Assembly: GCF_042850985.1 (NCBI RefSeq)
Contig: NZ_AP031415.1
Location: forward strand, 1,798,001-1,862,000
Source of the DNA: Allocoprobacillus sp002160865
GTDB taxonomy: Bacteria > Bacillota_I > Bacilli_A > Erysipelotrichales > Coprobacillaceae
DNA length: 64,000 bases
Reading direction: 5' to 3'
In this document: positions 8,125 to 17,580 of the stretch, one piece after another
Position numbering within the stretch: the stretch's first letter is position 1
Layout of the letters: each line of letters opens with the position of its first letter
Program-made: the position numbers and the translations under genes
The notes under the pieces: generated by a model
Seen by the model: only the letters and a program-made list of their open reading frames with translations
Databases searched by the model: none
Told to the model about the DNA's origin: nothing

Positions 8125-8726
8125 TTTACCATCTCCTTAAACGCTAATAATATTTTTTGACCAACTTTTCCACTTTTTTCAGGATGAAACTGACATCCCA
8201 TGACATTGTCTTTGGCAACAACAGCTGTAATCTTTTCTTGTCCATACTCACAATAAGCAATCAACTCATCATCAGTAGGATATGCCATATAAGAATGAAC
8301 AAAATAGACATAATCTCCTTGATGAACATATTGCATGAGAGGATGTTTTTGTTGCATTATTAAATCATTCCATCCCATATGAGGAATCTTTGCCTGAACT
8401 TCCATGCGTCGAACTTCTCCCTTTAAAAAGCCTAAACCTTGTGTTGGACAAACTTCATATCCTTTTTCAAATAAGACTTGCATTCCTAAACAAATCCCTA
8501 AAATGGGAATACCGGCCTGTTGTCTTTCATTTAAAATATCAATCAAATCATATTGTTTTAAATGTTCCATCGCCACTGGAAAAGTTCCGACTCCCGGCAA
8601 AACAATCCCTTTGGCCTGACGAATGACATCATGGTCACGACTCACAACAACATCCATACCTAGTTTTAAAAAAGCATTTTGAACACTCATGAGATTACCT
8701 ACATGATAATCAATAATCACAATCAT
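8121..8726 (-). CDS. hisH: Imidazole glycerol phosphate synthase glutaminase subunit
   Basis: Class I glutamine amidotransferase that feeds ammonia to HisF. The start is the ATG after AAAGGAG, giving MIVIIDYHVGN and a 201-residue product; a 17-codon upstream extension runs into hisB. LPGVGTF is the oxyanion region, GICLGMQVLFE holds the nucleophile Cys, and CQFHPEKS the catalytic His and Glu. It follows hisB by one base. Confidence 0.97.
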   Translation of the reverse strand: MIVIIDYHVGNLMSVQNAFLKLGMDVVVSRDHDVIRQAKGIVLPGVGTFPVAMEHLKQYDLIDILNERQQAGIPILGICLGMQVLFEKGYEVCPTQGLGFLKGEVRRMEVQAKIPHMGWNDLIMQQKHPLMQYVHQGDYVYFVHSYMAYPTDDELIAYCEYGQEKITAVVAKDNVMGCQFHPEKSGKVGQKILLAFKEMVK

Positions 8727-8727
8727 C

Positions 8728-9315
8728 TTACAAGACTCCTTTAGAAGAAACAATTTGTTCCTTATTCTTTTCATCAATACAAATAGCTTGTTTTAAAGCT
8801 CTGGCAAAACTCTTAAACATAGCTTCAATAATATGATGTGTATTTTCTCCATAGTTCTCTACAATATGTAATGTCATCAAAGCATGATCACTGACGGCTT
8901 TAAAAAATTCTTTTGTCATTTCTGTTTCATAATTTCCTAAATGCTGGCAAGGTAATTGAGCTTGATAAACAAGATAAGGGCGTCCACTTAAATCCAATGT
9001 CGTTGTGACTAGAGCTTCATCCATAGGAATAGCCATTTGACCATAACGATAAATTCCTCTTTTATCTCCCAATGCTTCTTTTAAACATTCACCAAAAACA
9101 ATTCCTAAATCTTCTACTGTATGATGACTATCTACCTTTAAATCACCCTGACATTTGACAATACAATCTATTCCACTATGAAAAGCTAATAATTCAAACA
9201 TATGATCCATAAATCCAATGCCCGTATCTACTTGAGCTTGACCTGTTCCTTCTAAGCAAAGGGACATTTCAATAGATGTTTCCTTTGTTATTCTTTTGAT
9301 TTGACTTTGTCGCAT
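8728..9315 (-). CDS. hisB: Imidazoleglycerol-phosphate dehydratase
   Basis: Dehydrates IGP to imidazole acetol phosphate. The 195-residue monofunctional form lacks the phosphatase domain of enteric HisB, as usual in Firmicutes. Manganese-binding motifs are visible: GFMDHMFELLAFH, DSHHTVEDLGIV and a C-terminal HALMTLHI with NTHHIIEAMFK. It overlaps the hisD 3' end by 28 bases. The matching histidinol-phosphatase and aminotransferase (hisC) are not in this window. Confidence 0.97.
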   Translation of the reverse strand: MRQSQIKRITKETSIEMSLCLEGTGQAQVDTGIGFMDHMFELLAFHSGIDCIVKCQGDLKVDSHHTVEDLGIVFGECLKEALGDKRGIYRYGQMAIPMDEALVTTTLDLSGRPYLVYQAQLPCQHLGNYETEMTKEFFKAVSDHALMTLHIVENYGENTHHIIEAMFKSFARALKQAICIDEKNKEQIVSSKGVL

Positions 9316-10616
9316 GATTCATCCTCCTTAAATCTCACTGCAATACTATTTGCATGTCCATCCAATCCTTCTTTGTTTGCAAAAGTCATCACATCATCTT
9401 TAAAAGTCTGTAAAACTTGTTTTGGATAATAACTATAAGATGAATACTTCACGAAATCATAAACACCTAAAGCACTATAGAATTTAGCTGTTCCTCCTGT
9501 TGGTAAGACATGATTTGTTCCAGACATATAATCCCCTAATGGTTCTGGTGTATATTCTCCTAAAAAGATAGAACCAGCATTATGAATCAAAGGTAAAGTA
9601 TTCATAGGATTTTCCACTAAAACTTCTAAATGTTCTGGAGCGAATTCATTAGATACCTGAAAAGCTTCCTCAATAGAATCCACTAAAAAGGCACCACCAT
9701 AATTTGTCAATGATGATTCAATAATATCAGCTCTTGATAAAAATGGCATCTGTTTTTGAAGCTCAACGTTTACCTGTTCAATCAATGATTGAGATGTCGT
9801 CACTAAAATAGCACTCGCCAATTTATCATGTTCTGCCTGACTCATTAAATCAGCTGCAATGTATTGGGGATTGGCTTTTTCATCAGCAACAATCAAGACT
9901 TCACTAGGACCCGCAATCATATCAATATCCACACGCCCATAACAACATTTTTTAGCTGTCGCAACATAAATATTTCCGGGACCAACAATCTTATCTACCT
10001 TTGGTAACATATTTGTTCCGATAGCTACACCGGCAACACCATGTGCTCCTCCTACTTTATAAATACGTTCAATGCCACAGACATAAGCAGCTGCTAAAAT
10101 AGAAGGATTCACTTTTCCATCAGCCTTCACAGGTGTGATGATTATCAATTCTTTGACACCAGCCAGTTTGGCAGGAATCGCATTCATCATGACCGTTGAA
10201 GGATATGTGGCAGTTCCACCTGGTACGTATAAAGCAACTTTTTCTAAGCCACGTACAATCTGTCCCATCATCACTCCATTTTCCTTATAAATAGACCATG
10301 AACGATCAACTTGATGTTGATGAAAATCAATCAGTTGTTCTTTTGTACGTTCCAATATACGCATAAAATCTTTCCCCACGCTTGTCACACCATCTAAAAT
10401 TTCTTGTTTAGAAACAATAAAATCTTGTGGTCCTTCCATCCTATATCCATCCAATTCATAACAATATTTCATGATGGCCTGATCACCATTTTTTTCGATA
10501 TCTTCAATCATCTGCATTACAGTTTCATTAACCTGTTGCGAAATTTCTGTTTTACGTGAAGAAAACTTCTTCACCACATCTTTGAATTGTCCTTGTAAAT
10601 CATATGTCTTCAACAT
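9288..10616 (-). CDS. hisD: Histidinol dehydrogenase
   Basis: NAD- and zinc-dependent oxidation of histidinol to histidine, the last steps of the pathway. The 442-residue product has YVPGGTATYPSTVMMNAIPA, GPGNIYVATAKK, DMIAGPSEVLIVAD, SQAEHDKLASA with zinc-ligand residues, EFAPEHLEV with the general-base region, and YMSGTNHVLPTGG. It lies between hisG and hisB. Confidence 0.98.
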   Translation of the reverse strand: MLKTYDLQGQFKDVVKKFSSRKTEISQQVNETVMQMIEDIEKNGDQAIMKYCYELDGYRMEGPQDFIVSKQEILDGVTSVGKDFMRILERTKEQLIDFHQHQVDRSWSIYKENGVMMGQIVRGLEKVALYVPGGTATYPSTVMMNAIPAKLAGVKELIIITPVKADGKVNPSILAAAYVCGIERIYKVGGAHGVAGVAIGTNMLPKVDKIVGPGNIYVATAKKCCYGRVDIDMIAGPSEVLIVADEKANPQYIAADLMSQAEHDKLASAILVTTSQSLIEQVNVELQKQMPFLSRADIIESSLTNYGGAFLVDSIEEAFQVSNEFAPEHLEVLVENPMNTLPLIHNAGSIFLGEYTPEPLGDYMSGTNHVLPTGGTAKFYSALGVYDFVKYSSYSYYPKQVLQTFKDDVMTFANKEGLDGHANSIAVRFKEDESCDKVKSKE

Positions 10617-10618
10617 TT

Positions 10619-11236
10619 TTATTCCCCCTTTAACTTTTCTATCAAATCAAAGATTTCATCTTTTTTAAACTTCAAACTCACTTTATTTACAATCATCTTT
10701 GTCGATACATCACTGATTTTTTCAATAATTTCTAAACCATTTGCCTTCAAAGTTGAACCAGTTTCCACAATATCCACAATGGCATCACTTAATCCTACAA
10801 CTGGTCCTAATTCTACCGAACCTTCTAATTTAATAATTTCAACATCCTGTTGTTTTTGATGAAAGTAATCTTTAGCTACCTTCGTATATTTAGAAGCAAT
10901 ACGCTGACGACGTTTAAAAACCTTATCTCGATATTCTGGATATGCCGCTAAGGCAAAATAACATTTTCCAATATTTAAATCCAACATCTCATAATAATCT
11001 TGAAAATCACTATCTTCCAAAGTATCTTTACCAACAAAACCAATATCCACAATACCATGTTCTAAAAAGGTTAAAACATCATTTGCCTTTGCAAAAATCA
11101 TAGATAAACCATCACTTGTTTCAATCATCAATTCACGATCTTTATGAATAATAGGCTCCATATCAAAGCCCTTTTCAGCCAACAACTGACAAACCTGTTT
11201 TTCAATACGACCTTTTGTTATCGCTATTTTAATCAT
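10619..11236 (-). CDS. hisG: ATP phosphoribosyltransferase catalytic subunit, short form
   Basis: First committed step: ATP plus PRPP to PR-ATP. At 205 residues it is the short HisG that lacks the C-terminal regulatory domain and needs HisZ, encoded immediately upstream with a four-base overlap. The ends of two periplasmic-binding-like lobes are visible, with [38 protein letters not shown] and the PRPP-loop Glu/Asp residues. Confidence 0.97.
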   Translation of the reverse strand: MIKIAITKGRIEKQVCQLLAEKGFDMEPIIHKDRELMIETSDGLSMIFAKANDVLTFLEHGIVDIGFVGKDTLEDSDFQDYYEMLDLNIGKCYFALAAYPEYRDKVFKRRQRIASKYTKVAKDYFHQKQQDVEIIKLEGSVELGPVVGLSDAIVDIVETGSTLKANGLEIIEKISDVSTKMIVNKVSLKFKKDEIFDLIEKLKGE

Positions 11237-12195
11237 GCTTCCTCCTCCTTTTCTAAGGCCTTTAAAATATGACTTAACTCATAACTAAAGCCAATGGCTG
11301 GAACCTCTCGATCAAAATGATTCATCAAATGATCATAACGTCCCCCATTCATAATTGGTTGTGCGCTATAAGGAGAATATCCTTTCAACATGATTCCCGT
11401 ATAATATTTCATCATGGGTGTCATCGCTAAATCAAAAGTCAGAAGTTCTCTATGAGGAATCTTTTCATACAGTTCAATCAATTCTTCAATCGCTTCCTTC
11501 AACAATGTATCTTCCACTCTATTTTTCATATCATATAACACTTGAACATCTCCAAATGCTTGAGGTAAAGTCATTAATAATGTCTGTATACTTTGATCAA
11601 AGTGATGACTTTCCACAAATGATTTCATTGCACTTAAATCACGTCTTTTCAAAATATCTATAAATCGTTCATCATCAACAATCTCGACCAAACGATGATA
11701 AAACTTAGCTGATCCCATCTCAATACGTATATGTTTCAATTTTAAACATGTCATTGTCTTTAAAACAAGTTCCAGACATTCCAAATCACCAGCAAATCCT
11801 CCCTTCCCAATCAGTTCAACTCCTGCTTGAAAAAACTCACTGCTTCTTCCTTTATGCCTTTTTTCTTTTCGATAAACCTTTCCAAAATAACAATATCTTT
11901 TTTCACCATTTTCATTTTGTGAACAATATAATCTTGCAAGTGGAACTGTAAAATCCACTCTTAAAGCGACTCTTTTTCCTTCATAATTGACATATTGAAA
12001 CATCTTTTCTTCATCAATTCCAATATCCATATCATTATAAAGATCAACATATTCAAAAGAAGGCATTAAAACTTCCAAGTACCCACGTTCAACAAAGAGA
12101 TGTCTTAAATCCTTTTCAATATCTCTGAGTACAGAAACATTATCCATAATGGCATCAATACTTTCTTCTGGTATCAAATATTTAAATTCTTCCAT
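11233..12195 (-). CDS. hisZ: ATP phosphoribosyltransferase regulatory subunit
   Basis: Paralogue of the histidyl-tRNA synthetase core that activates short HisG and carries histidine feedback. The 320-residue protein has class II synthetase-like motifs ([35 protein letters not shown] with [15 protein letters not shown]) and lacks the C-terminal anticodon-binding domain of HisS. Its ribosome site AAGGAGG lies just after the attenuator terminator, and it is the first structural gene of the operon. Confidence 0.93.
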   Translation of the reverse strand: MEEFKYLIPEESIDAIMDNVSVLRDIEKDLRHLFVERGYLEVLMPSFEYVDLYNDMDIGIDEEKMFQYVNYEGKRVALRVDFTVPLARLYCSQNENGEKRYCYFGKVYRKEKRHKGRSSEFFQAGVELIGKGGFAGDLECLELVLKTMTCLKLKHIRIEMGSAKFYHRLVEIVDDERFIDILKRRDLSAMKSFVESHHFDQSIQTLLMTLPQAFGDVQVLYDMKNRVEDTLLKEAIEELIELYEKIPHRELLTFDLAMTPMMKYYTGIMLKGYSPYSAQPIMNGGRYDHLMNHFDREVPAIGFSYELSHILKALEKEEEA

Positions 12196-12210
12196 AAAGT
12201 CCTCCTTAAC

Positions 12211-12237
12211 TAAAAAGACGAGTCATAATGACTCGTC
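12211..12237 (-). terminator. his attenuator terminator
   Basis: A perfect nine-base-pair stem, GACGAGTCA and TGACTCGTC, with a three-base loop is followed on the minus strand by five T residues. It lies 16 bases upstream of the hisZ start and downstream of the His leader peptide. Confidence 0.9.
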
Positions 12238-12313
12238 CATTCTTTCTAAGTCATTAGATACACCCATTTATAAATATATGCAAAACGGGCTGTATCTTTC
12301 TAAGATATAACCC
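12238..12313 (-). promoter_or_regulatory. his leader RNA switching region
   Basis: Two mutually exclusive pairings are visible. A 1:2 hairpin spans 12287-12313 (arms of 12 bases, one mismatch, loop AGA) and starts at the last base of the leader stop codon. The 2 arm (AAGATACAGCCC) can instead pair with GGGTGTATCT (12256-12265). Next to that, AATGACT (12249-12255) is complementary to AGTCATT in the 5' part of the terminator, offering an antiterminator. The exact order of switching would need RNA folding. Confidence 0.7.
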
Positions 12314-12369
12314 TAAGTGTTCCAATGATGATGGTGATGAAATTGTTGATTTAAAATTGTCTTTTTCAT
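12313..12369 (-). CDS. hisL: his operon leader peptide
   Basis: An 18-residue peptide, MKKTILNQQFHHHHHWNT, with five consecutive His codons, preceded by a GAGGTGAT ribosome site and followed by alternative hairpins and a terminator. Ribosome stalling at the His codons when charged tRNA-His is scarce would alter folding of the following RNA and allow transcription into hisZ. No T-box signature was seen. Confidence 0.93.
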   Translation of the reverse strand: MKKTILNQQFHHHHHWNT

Positions 12370-12391
12370 AAATATCACCTCATTTTTTATC

Positions 12392-12397
12392 ATTCTA
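12392..12397 (-). promoter_or_regulatory. Extended -10 of the his operon promoter
   Basis: Minus-strand TGTTAGAAT fits an extended -10 (TGnTAnAAT) 22 bases before the leader-peptide ATG. No strong -35 is seen 17 bases upstream (T-rich), which is common with extended -10 promoters. Confidence 0.5.
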
Positions 12398-12498
12398 ACA
12401 CATTTAAAAGACAAAAAAAAGAATTTTTTATAAAAACTTTATAAGTATTCTCATCTATCATATTCATAACTTAAAAATCAACTTTTAAAGACTTATAT

Positions 12499-12527
12499 AA
12501 AAAAAGAAAGGTCAGTAAAACCTTTCT
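12499..12527 (-). terminator. Terminator after the unknown membrane-protein gene
   Basis: AGAAAGG and CCTTTCT form a seven-base-pair stem followed by a T-run on the minus strand, nine bases after the stop codon of the gene ending at 12536. Confidence 0.75.
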
Positions 12528-12535
12528 ATCAAACT

Positions 12536-14257
12536 TTACCATGCATTATCTACAATGTTATGTCCATCCACACGATAAAGATAATCAGTTGTCCAGCTTG
12601 TGTCATAAGGCTCATTATGCGTTTGATGCGTAGATGGCATAAAACGAACACTATAAAATCTTGTTCCAACGTAGTTTTGGTCCTGTTTCCTCATTAGAAT
12701 AATATCCTGCACCGTTTGAGATTCTGCTACCGAGGAATCAATACGTCGTGTTATATAAACACCATATTGATCATCATTTTGTGAATAGATGGTCATATCC
12801 AATATTTGCACATCTAAAATAACACCCTCACTATTATCTATTCGTGTAATTTCTTGATCAATACTTTTTACAGCTTGATAAATATCATCTTCATCTTGCA
12901 CTTTAATAAGATTTTCATCCGATTTTATAGTTGAAATATCATCAACTTCCAGTAGTTGAGTATAACTTGCATAACGTTGCTGATCTTTTTCTTCCTCTGC
13001 TATTTCATATGATTCTTGCTTAGATTCTTCTTGTGAGGAATCTGTTGATTCATTGGTTGATATAGATTTTTCTGTTTCTTGTTTATTTAAATCTTCTTCA
13101 AATAAATCCGGATTTATTCTAAGAGTATTATTATATTGTCTATCCAATTGATAAATTTTACATTCATCATTATCCAATTGAATAAGATAATCATGTAGTT
13201 CATCTGATATATATAAAATTTGATTACCTACAAGAGAAACCTCACATACATCTTGATTCATAACAACTTGATGTTGTTTAATAACTAAGTTCATCCACTC
13301 ATTTCCATATATACATCCTTCATATTCATCTATGAAGCTATCTTGATCCTGTGTGATTTTATTCATTGCATAAAATTTATAAGTATCATCGTAGGCAACA
13401 TAAAAAACATCTTCAAATTGACCTACTCTTTGAACAAAATTGGTATCTATTTCAAAAACTTTTTGTCCAAATAAATAACGTACGTTATCATAAAGAGTCA
13501 ACTGTTTATCATCTATACGATAAGCTAAATATTGATCATGATAATTGAAATAATTAAGTTTTCCAAATGGTAATACTATAAATAAACCAATGATTATACA
13601 TCCTATTAAATATATAGGAAAAGAGTGTTTTTTCATTATCAAAACAAGTCCAATACTTATTATCACAACAAGTATAATGATAAGCTCTATCCATAATCCA
13701 GTCCAATCAATAAGATAAGTATTCATTAATAAACAATAACCAACACCTGTGATAAGCTTCATCACAACTGAGCAAAAAGCTACAACAAGTAATATAAGTA
13801 AAAGCATAGACATTTTTCTTTTTGGTGTCATTGTTGAATCTATTACCTTTGTACACAAAGATTGAAAATAATTGACAACATCTCTATCATATTCAATATA
13901 TAAAATAAAATCTTCAAAAAAAGCGATAATAACTTTTGAATCATATTGTACCTTTTTAAGAGATGTTAAATCAAAAATACGATTTTGATAAAAGAAACGA
14001 TGATTTTCATCAATAATAACTAAGTCACTACTAATCGTTTGTTGAAGCTTATTCATTTTTTTCTTTTTTGCAATAACAATAAATTCTAAACATAAAATCC
14101 CCAATGCTATCATAATTCCTATAGAACTCCAATGAAAGTCTATACATACTAAACCAATAGAACATCCTATCAAAATAATAAGGAAAATCATAATAGTGAG
14201 TCTATTCTGTCTTTTATAACTTATACGATCTTGCATTCTTTGAATATGTAATTCCAC
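12536..14257 (-). CDS. Unknown multi-pass membrane protein with acidic linker
   Basis: A 573-residue protein starting at GTG, preceded by GAGGTGAG. Two transmembrane segments lie near residues 20-63 and three between about 145 and 235. A PH-like soluble part (DLTSLKKVQY) separates them. The C-terminal half is predicted outside the membrane, with an S/E/Q-rich linker near 390-425. No catalytic motif or known family is recognised. It is four bases downstream of the DUF89 gene, so the two are probably cotranscribed with the small PH-like gene at the head. Confidence 0.75.
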   Translation of the reverse strand: MELHIQRMQDRISYKRQNRLTIMIFLIILIGCSIGLVCIDFHWSSIGIMIALGILCLEFIVIAKKKKMNKLQQTISSDLVIIDENHRFFYQNRIFDLTSLKKVQYDSKVIIAFFEDFILYIEYDRDVVNYFQSLCTKVIDSTMTPKRKMSMLLLILLVVAFCSVVMKLITGVGYCLLMNTYLIDWTGLWIELIIILVVIISIGLVLIMKKHSFPIYLIGCIIIGLFIVLPFGKLNYFNYHDQYLAYRIDDKQLTLYDNVRYLFGQKVFEIDTNFVQRVGQFEDVFYVAYDDTYKFYAMNKITQDQDSFIDEYEGCIYGNEWMNLVIKQHQVVMNQDVCEVSLVGNQILYISDELHDYLIQLDNDECKIYQLDRQYNNTLRINPDLFEEDLNKQETEKSISTNESTDSSQEESKQESYEIAEEEKDQQRYASYTQLLEVDDISTIKSDENLIKVQDEDDIYQAVKSIDQEITRIDNSEGVILDVQILDMTIYSQNDDQYGVYITRRIDSSVAESQTVQDIILMRKQDQNYVGTRFYSVRFMPSTHQTHNEPYDTSWTTDYLYRVDGHNIVDNAW

Positions 14258-14261
14258 TTTC

Positions 14262-15116
14262 TCACCTCATTTTCTGAGATAGACAGACAAATGATTTTTG
14301 CTTCACACCTATATATCGGCTGATGACATCACATTTGACCATCAATAAGAAATAAATATTCTTATCTTCCTCACTTAAACTTTCAAAATTAGCTTGACCT
14401 TTCGCAATGATGAGATCGGCCTGATGATAAACATCTAAAAACTCTTGACTGACACGAGAAAGAATCGTGCCCAGTGATCCATCCCCATTAGAGATAATTG
14501 TTGCATATTGATCCATACCAACTTCATAAGCATCTTCTAATATAGAATCATTAACAACCGGTTTCCCTCTTGTCACAAAATAGATTTTGAGTTGAGGATT
14601 CATTGCTTTTATTCTTTTAATCAACAATAAATCAAGACATATTTCACCACAATTATCTCCTAAATAGACTAAAGAAGAAGCACTCATTAAATCTTCTTTT
14701 AATCTTTCAACATGATTAATAGTTAAAGATAATTGATCCATATTTTGAAAATAAGTCATCATATCTTTTTGTACATTTTGATGGATAGGACTAAAATCTA
14801 TGACATTTCCCACAATAGCATATAAAACAGCTTGTTCAAACGAATCAATCTGTTGCTCAATTTGAGATAATTGTTTTAAAAATAACTGATTATAATCATA
14901 TCGAATCTGATAATAAGGATCTTCACAATGTAAATAATCTTTAACTAAGGCAAAGACTTCACCGATAATTTCAGGATTCGTTTTATGAAAATCCATTTGA
15001 CTCATATAATGAAAGACTTGATGAAATAATTCATCTTGTTCTAAACAATCTGTCATTTTTGCAATTTTAACAACTTGATTCATCAAACATGGTAAACATT
15101 GTTTATTGATTTTCAT
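14262..15116 (-). CDS. DUF89 / ARMT1-like metal-dependent phosphatase
   Basis: A 284-residue protein beginning MKINKQCLPCLMNQ, the cysteine-bearing N-terminus typical of bacterial DUF89 proteins. LVYLGDNCGEICLDLLLIKRI holds the conserved Asp/Asn metal ligands, followed by TRGKPVVND, a central Asp-rich SNGDGS loop and IIAKGQANFESL. The family contains damage-control phosphatases acting on sugar phosphates or related metabolites, with substrate unknown here. The start follows AAAGGAGATTTC; it overlaps the upstream gene by 14 bases. Confidence 0.85.
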   Translation of the reverse strand: MKINKQCLPCLMNQVVKIAKMTDCLEQDELFHQVFHYMSQMDFHKTNPEIIGEVFALVKDYLHCEDPYYQIRYDYNQLFLKQLSQIEQQIDSFEQAVLYAIVGNVIDFSPIHQNVQKDMMTYFQNMDQLSLTINHVERLKEDLMSASSLVYLGDNCGEICLDLLLIKRIKAMNPQLKIYFVTRGKPVVNDSILEDAYEVGMDQYATIISNGDGSLGTILSRVSQEFLDVYHQADLIIAKGQANFESLSEEDKNIYFLLMVKCDVISRYIGVKQKSFVCLSQKMR

Positions 15117-15495
15117 GAGTTGAAATCTCCTTTGATATTTTTTGATAAGCATTTATAAATTGATCACTATTCAATACATAAACATGACTTGTTTTTTGAT
15201 GTTGAATCATAACATGATGTTTTGATTTCCTTTGAATAGATTGAATATTTTGATAAGGAATCAAAACAGGTAAAAATGCAGCAATCTTCCATTCATAAAT
15301 CATCATTTCATTTTCAAATAAAACAATCTTATATCTGGCACTCATTAACACGAATGCAATCAATCCCAGTAAAAAGCTACCGATAGACTGTGGAACATTC
15401 TTTTGCATATAAGCATAGATACCAAAGATCATAAAGAAAACAAATAAAATCAGACATAATAGAAATGTTCTATATTCTTTAAATTTTTTCATCAT
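15103..15495 (-). CDS. Small membrane protein with PH-like domain
   Basis: A 130-residue protein with two transmembrane helices (about 10-27 and 36-52) followed by a soluble domain with the strand pattern and LPVLIPYQNIQSIQRKS typical of bacterial PH (YcxB/DUF304-like) domains. It has an AGGTGAT ribosome site and overlaps the DUF89 gene. Function is unknown. The 573-residue protein in the same operon also has a membrane and PH-like layout. Confidence 0.65.
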   Translation of the reverse strand: MMKKFKEYRTFLLCLILFVFFMIFGIYAYMQKNVPQSIGSFLLGLIAFVLMSARYKIVLFENEMMIYEWKIAAFLPVLIPYQNIQSIQRKSKHHVMIQHQKTSHVYVLNSDQFINAYQKISKEISTHENQ

Positions 15496-15580
15496 TTTTT
15501 ATCACCTATTGTAGTTTATCATATTTAAGGAAGAATGAAAACTTTATTCCCTAAATTATAATAATTTTTTATTAAAATGC

Positions 15581-15608
15581 TTGTTTTTTATTTATCATTG
15601 TATATAAT
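15581..15608 (+). promoter_or_regulatory. gdhA promoter
   Basis: TTGTTT (15581-15586) and TATAAT (15603-15608), spacer 16, lie 23 bases ahead of the gdhA start codon. It points away from the minus-strand operon at 15.5 kb. Confidence 0.6.
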
Positions 15609-15630
15609 AAATTCAAGGAGGATTCAAACA

Positions 15631-16974
15631 ATGAAATATATTGAGAGAGTATTAGAAGATGTAAAAGCAAAAAATACTGATCAGCCAGAATTTATTCAAG
15701 CTGTCGAAGAAGTTTTAGAAAGTTTAGAACCTGTTATTGAAGCTCATCCTGAATACGAGGATATGGCTATTTTAGAAAGATTGGTAGAACCTGATAGAGC
15801 CATTATGTTCAAAGTTCCTTGGCAAGATGATCAGGGAAAAGTTCATGTCAATAGAGGATATCGTGTTCAATTCTCAAATGCGATTGGACCATATAAAGGT
15901 GGTTTAAGATTACATCCATCTGTCAATTTAGGAATTATTAAATTCTTAGGTTTTGAACAAATCTTTAAAAATTCATTAACAACTTTACCAATTGGTGGTG
16001 CCAAAGGTGGTTCTGATTTTGATCCACAAGGAAAATCTGACAATGAAGTGATGCGTTTCTGTCAATCATTTATGACTGAATTATATCGTCATATTGGACC
16101 AGACGTTGACGTACCTGCCGGGGATATTGGAACTGGTGCCAGAGAAATTGGATATATGTATGGACAATATAAAAGAATTAGAGGAGCTTATGAAAATGGC
16201 GTCTTAACTGGTAAACCATTGCCATATGGTGGTTCTTTAATTCGTCCAGAAGCAACAGGATTTGGTGCTGTTTATTATGGTAAAGAAGTGTTAAAACACT
16301 TTAATGATACTTATGAAGGAAAAACAATTGCATGTTCTGGTTATGGAAATGTCGCTTGGGGTGTTTGTTTAAAAGCGAGAGAATATGGAGCAAAAGTTGT
16401 TTCTATTTCTGGTAGAGATGGATATGTTTATGATCCTGACGGTATTACTACTGATGAAAAAATTGATTTCTTATTAAAAATCAGAAGTTCAAATGATGTA
16501 AAACTTAAAGATTACGCTGAAAAGTTTGGATGTGAATTCCATGCTGGTGAAAAACCATGGGGATTAAAAGTGGATATGGCTTTCCCATGTGCGACACAAA
16601 ATGAAATTGGTTTAGAAGAAGCGAAACAGTTGGTTGCTAATGGAGTGAAATATATTATTGAAGGTGCTAATATGCCTACTAATCCTGAAGCCATTGCTTA
16701 CTTTTTAGAAAATGGTGGAACATTAGGTCCTGCAAAAGCAGCTAATGCTGGTGGAGTGGCTGTATCTGCATTAGAAATGGCTCAAAACTCTATGCGTTAT
16801 AGCTGGACTGCTGAAGAAGTTGATCAAAAATTACATGATATTATGGTTAATATTCATGAATCATCAGTGAAAGCTGCTCAAAAATATGGTTTAGGATATG
16901 ACTTAATTAAAGGAGCAAATATTGCTGGATTTGAAAAGGTTGTAGCTGCTATGATTTCTCAAGGAATCTATTAA
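15631..16974 (+). CDS. gdhA: NADP-type glutamate dehydrogenase
   Basis: Assimilates ammonia by reductive amination of 2-oxoglutarate. The start is the ATG after AAGGAGG, giving 447 residues, the normal length for the hexameric family; an 18-codon upstream extension has no ribosome site. The glutamate-site motif GGAKGGSDFDPQGKSDNEVMRFCQ with the catalytic Lys, DVPAGDIGTGAREIGYMYG and the Rossmann motif SGYGNVAWG are intact. Its natural terminator region has been altered by an IS3-type element inserted 11 bases after the stop. Confidence 0.98.
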   Translation: MKYIERVLEDVKAKNTDQPEFIQAVEEVLESLEPVIEAHPEYEDMAILERLVEPDRAIMFKVPWQDDQGKVHVNRGYRVQFSNAIGPYKGGLRLHPSVNLGIIKFLGFEQIFKNSLTTLPIGGAKGGSDFDPQGKSDNEVMRFCQSFMTELYRHIGPDVDVPAGDIGTGAREIGYMYGQYKRIRGAYENGVLTGKPLPYGGSLIRPEATGFGAVYYGKEVLKHFNDTYEGKTIACSGYGNVAWGVCLKAREYGAKVVSISGRDGYVYDPDGITTDEKIDFLLKIRSSNDVKLKDYAEKFGCEFHAGEKPWGLKVDMAFPCATQNEIGLEEAKQLVANGVKYIIEGANMPTNPEAIAYFLENGGTLGPAKAANAGGVAVSALEMAQNSMRYSWTAEEVDQKLHDIMVNIHESSVKAAQKYGLGYDLIKGANIAGFEKVVAAMISQGIY

Positions 16975-17009
16975 TAAAAAAAGATTGTCAAGATATCATT
17001 TAAACTGTA

Positions 17010-17100
17010 CCCTGTAAAATGGACAGTTAAATAAAAAGGTATCACTCTAAAATGTGATGCTGAATATTTAACCGACTCTGTTTTACAGGGTCTTTTATTT
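17010..17100 (+). terminator. Possible read-through-blocking hairpin inside the left end of the IS
   Basis: CCCTGTAAAA near the left repeat pairs with TTTTACAGGG near 17085, followed by a T-rich stretch. The loop is long, so this is a weak terminator at best. Such structures can protect a transposase from outside transcription. Confidence 0.35.
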
Positions 17101-17136
17101 TGCTTATAATATGATTTGATGAAAGGATTGATTGGA

Positions 17137-17580
17137 ATGGGTGTAAACTATTTTACTGATGAACAAATTAAAATACTCAAGGATAATCCATATATTGAAA
17201 AAATATCTTACAAAAGCATTAAATACTCCCAAAAGTTTAAAATGGAGTTCTGGTCACGCTATTCACAAGGAGAAGCCCCTTCTTCCATACTTTCTTCCTT
17301 TGATATTGATCCACATATTCTTGGACCAAAACGCATAAGTAATATTGTTCAACGAATAAAGAAGGAAGCAGAACGCTTAGAAGGATTTGAAGATACCAGA
17401 AAACACAATGCAGGTCGCCCTAGAACAAGAGACATGTCCCCCGAAGAAAAGATTGCTTATCTTGAACATAAGATTGCCTATCAAAAACAGGAAATAGAGT
17501 TTCTAAAAAAAATAAGATCACTGGAGAGGGAAGCCTATTGGAAACTGCAGAAGAAAAATACAAAATCATCGAAGAAATGA
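17137..17580 (+). CDS. IS3-family transposase OrfA
   Basis: A 147-residue helix-turn-helix protein with C-terminal coiled coil (EEKIAYLEHKIAYQKQEIEFLKK), as in IS3-family OrfA. The start is the ATG nine bases after AAAGGA; a longer frame from a TTG/ATG at 17116-17119 is possible. A run of eight A residues at 17505-17512 in the overlap with orfB is the probable -1 frameshift site that makes the OrfAB transposase. Confidence 0.85.
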   Translation: MGVNYFTDEQIKILKDNPYIEKISYKSIKYSQKFKMEFWSRYSQGEAPSSILSSFDIDPHILGPKRISNIVQRIKKEAERLEGFEDTRKHNAGRPRTRDMSPEEKIAYLEHKIAYQKQEIEFLKKIRSLEREAYWKLQKKNTKSSKK

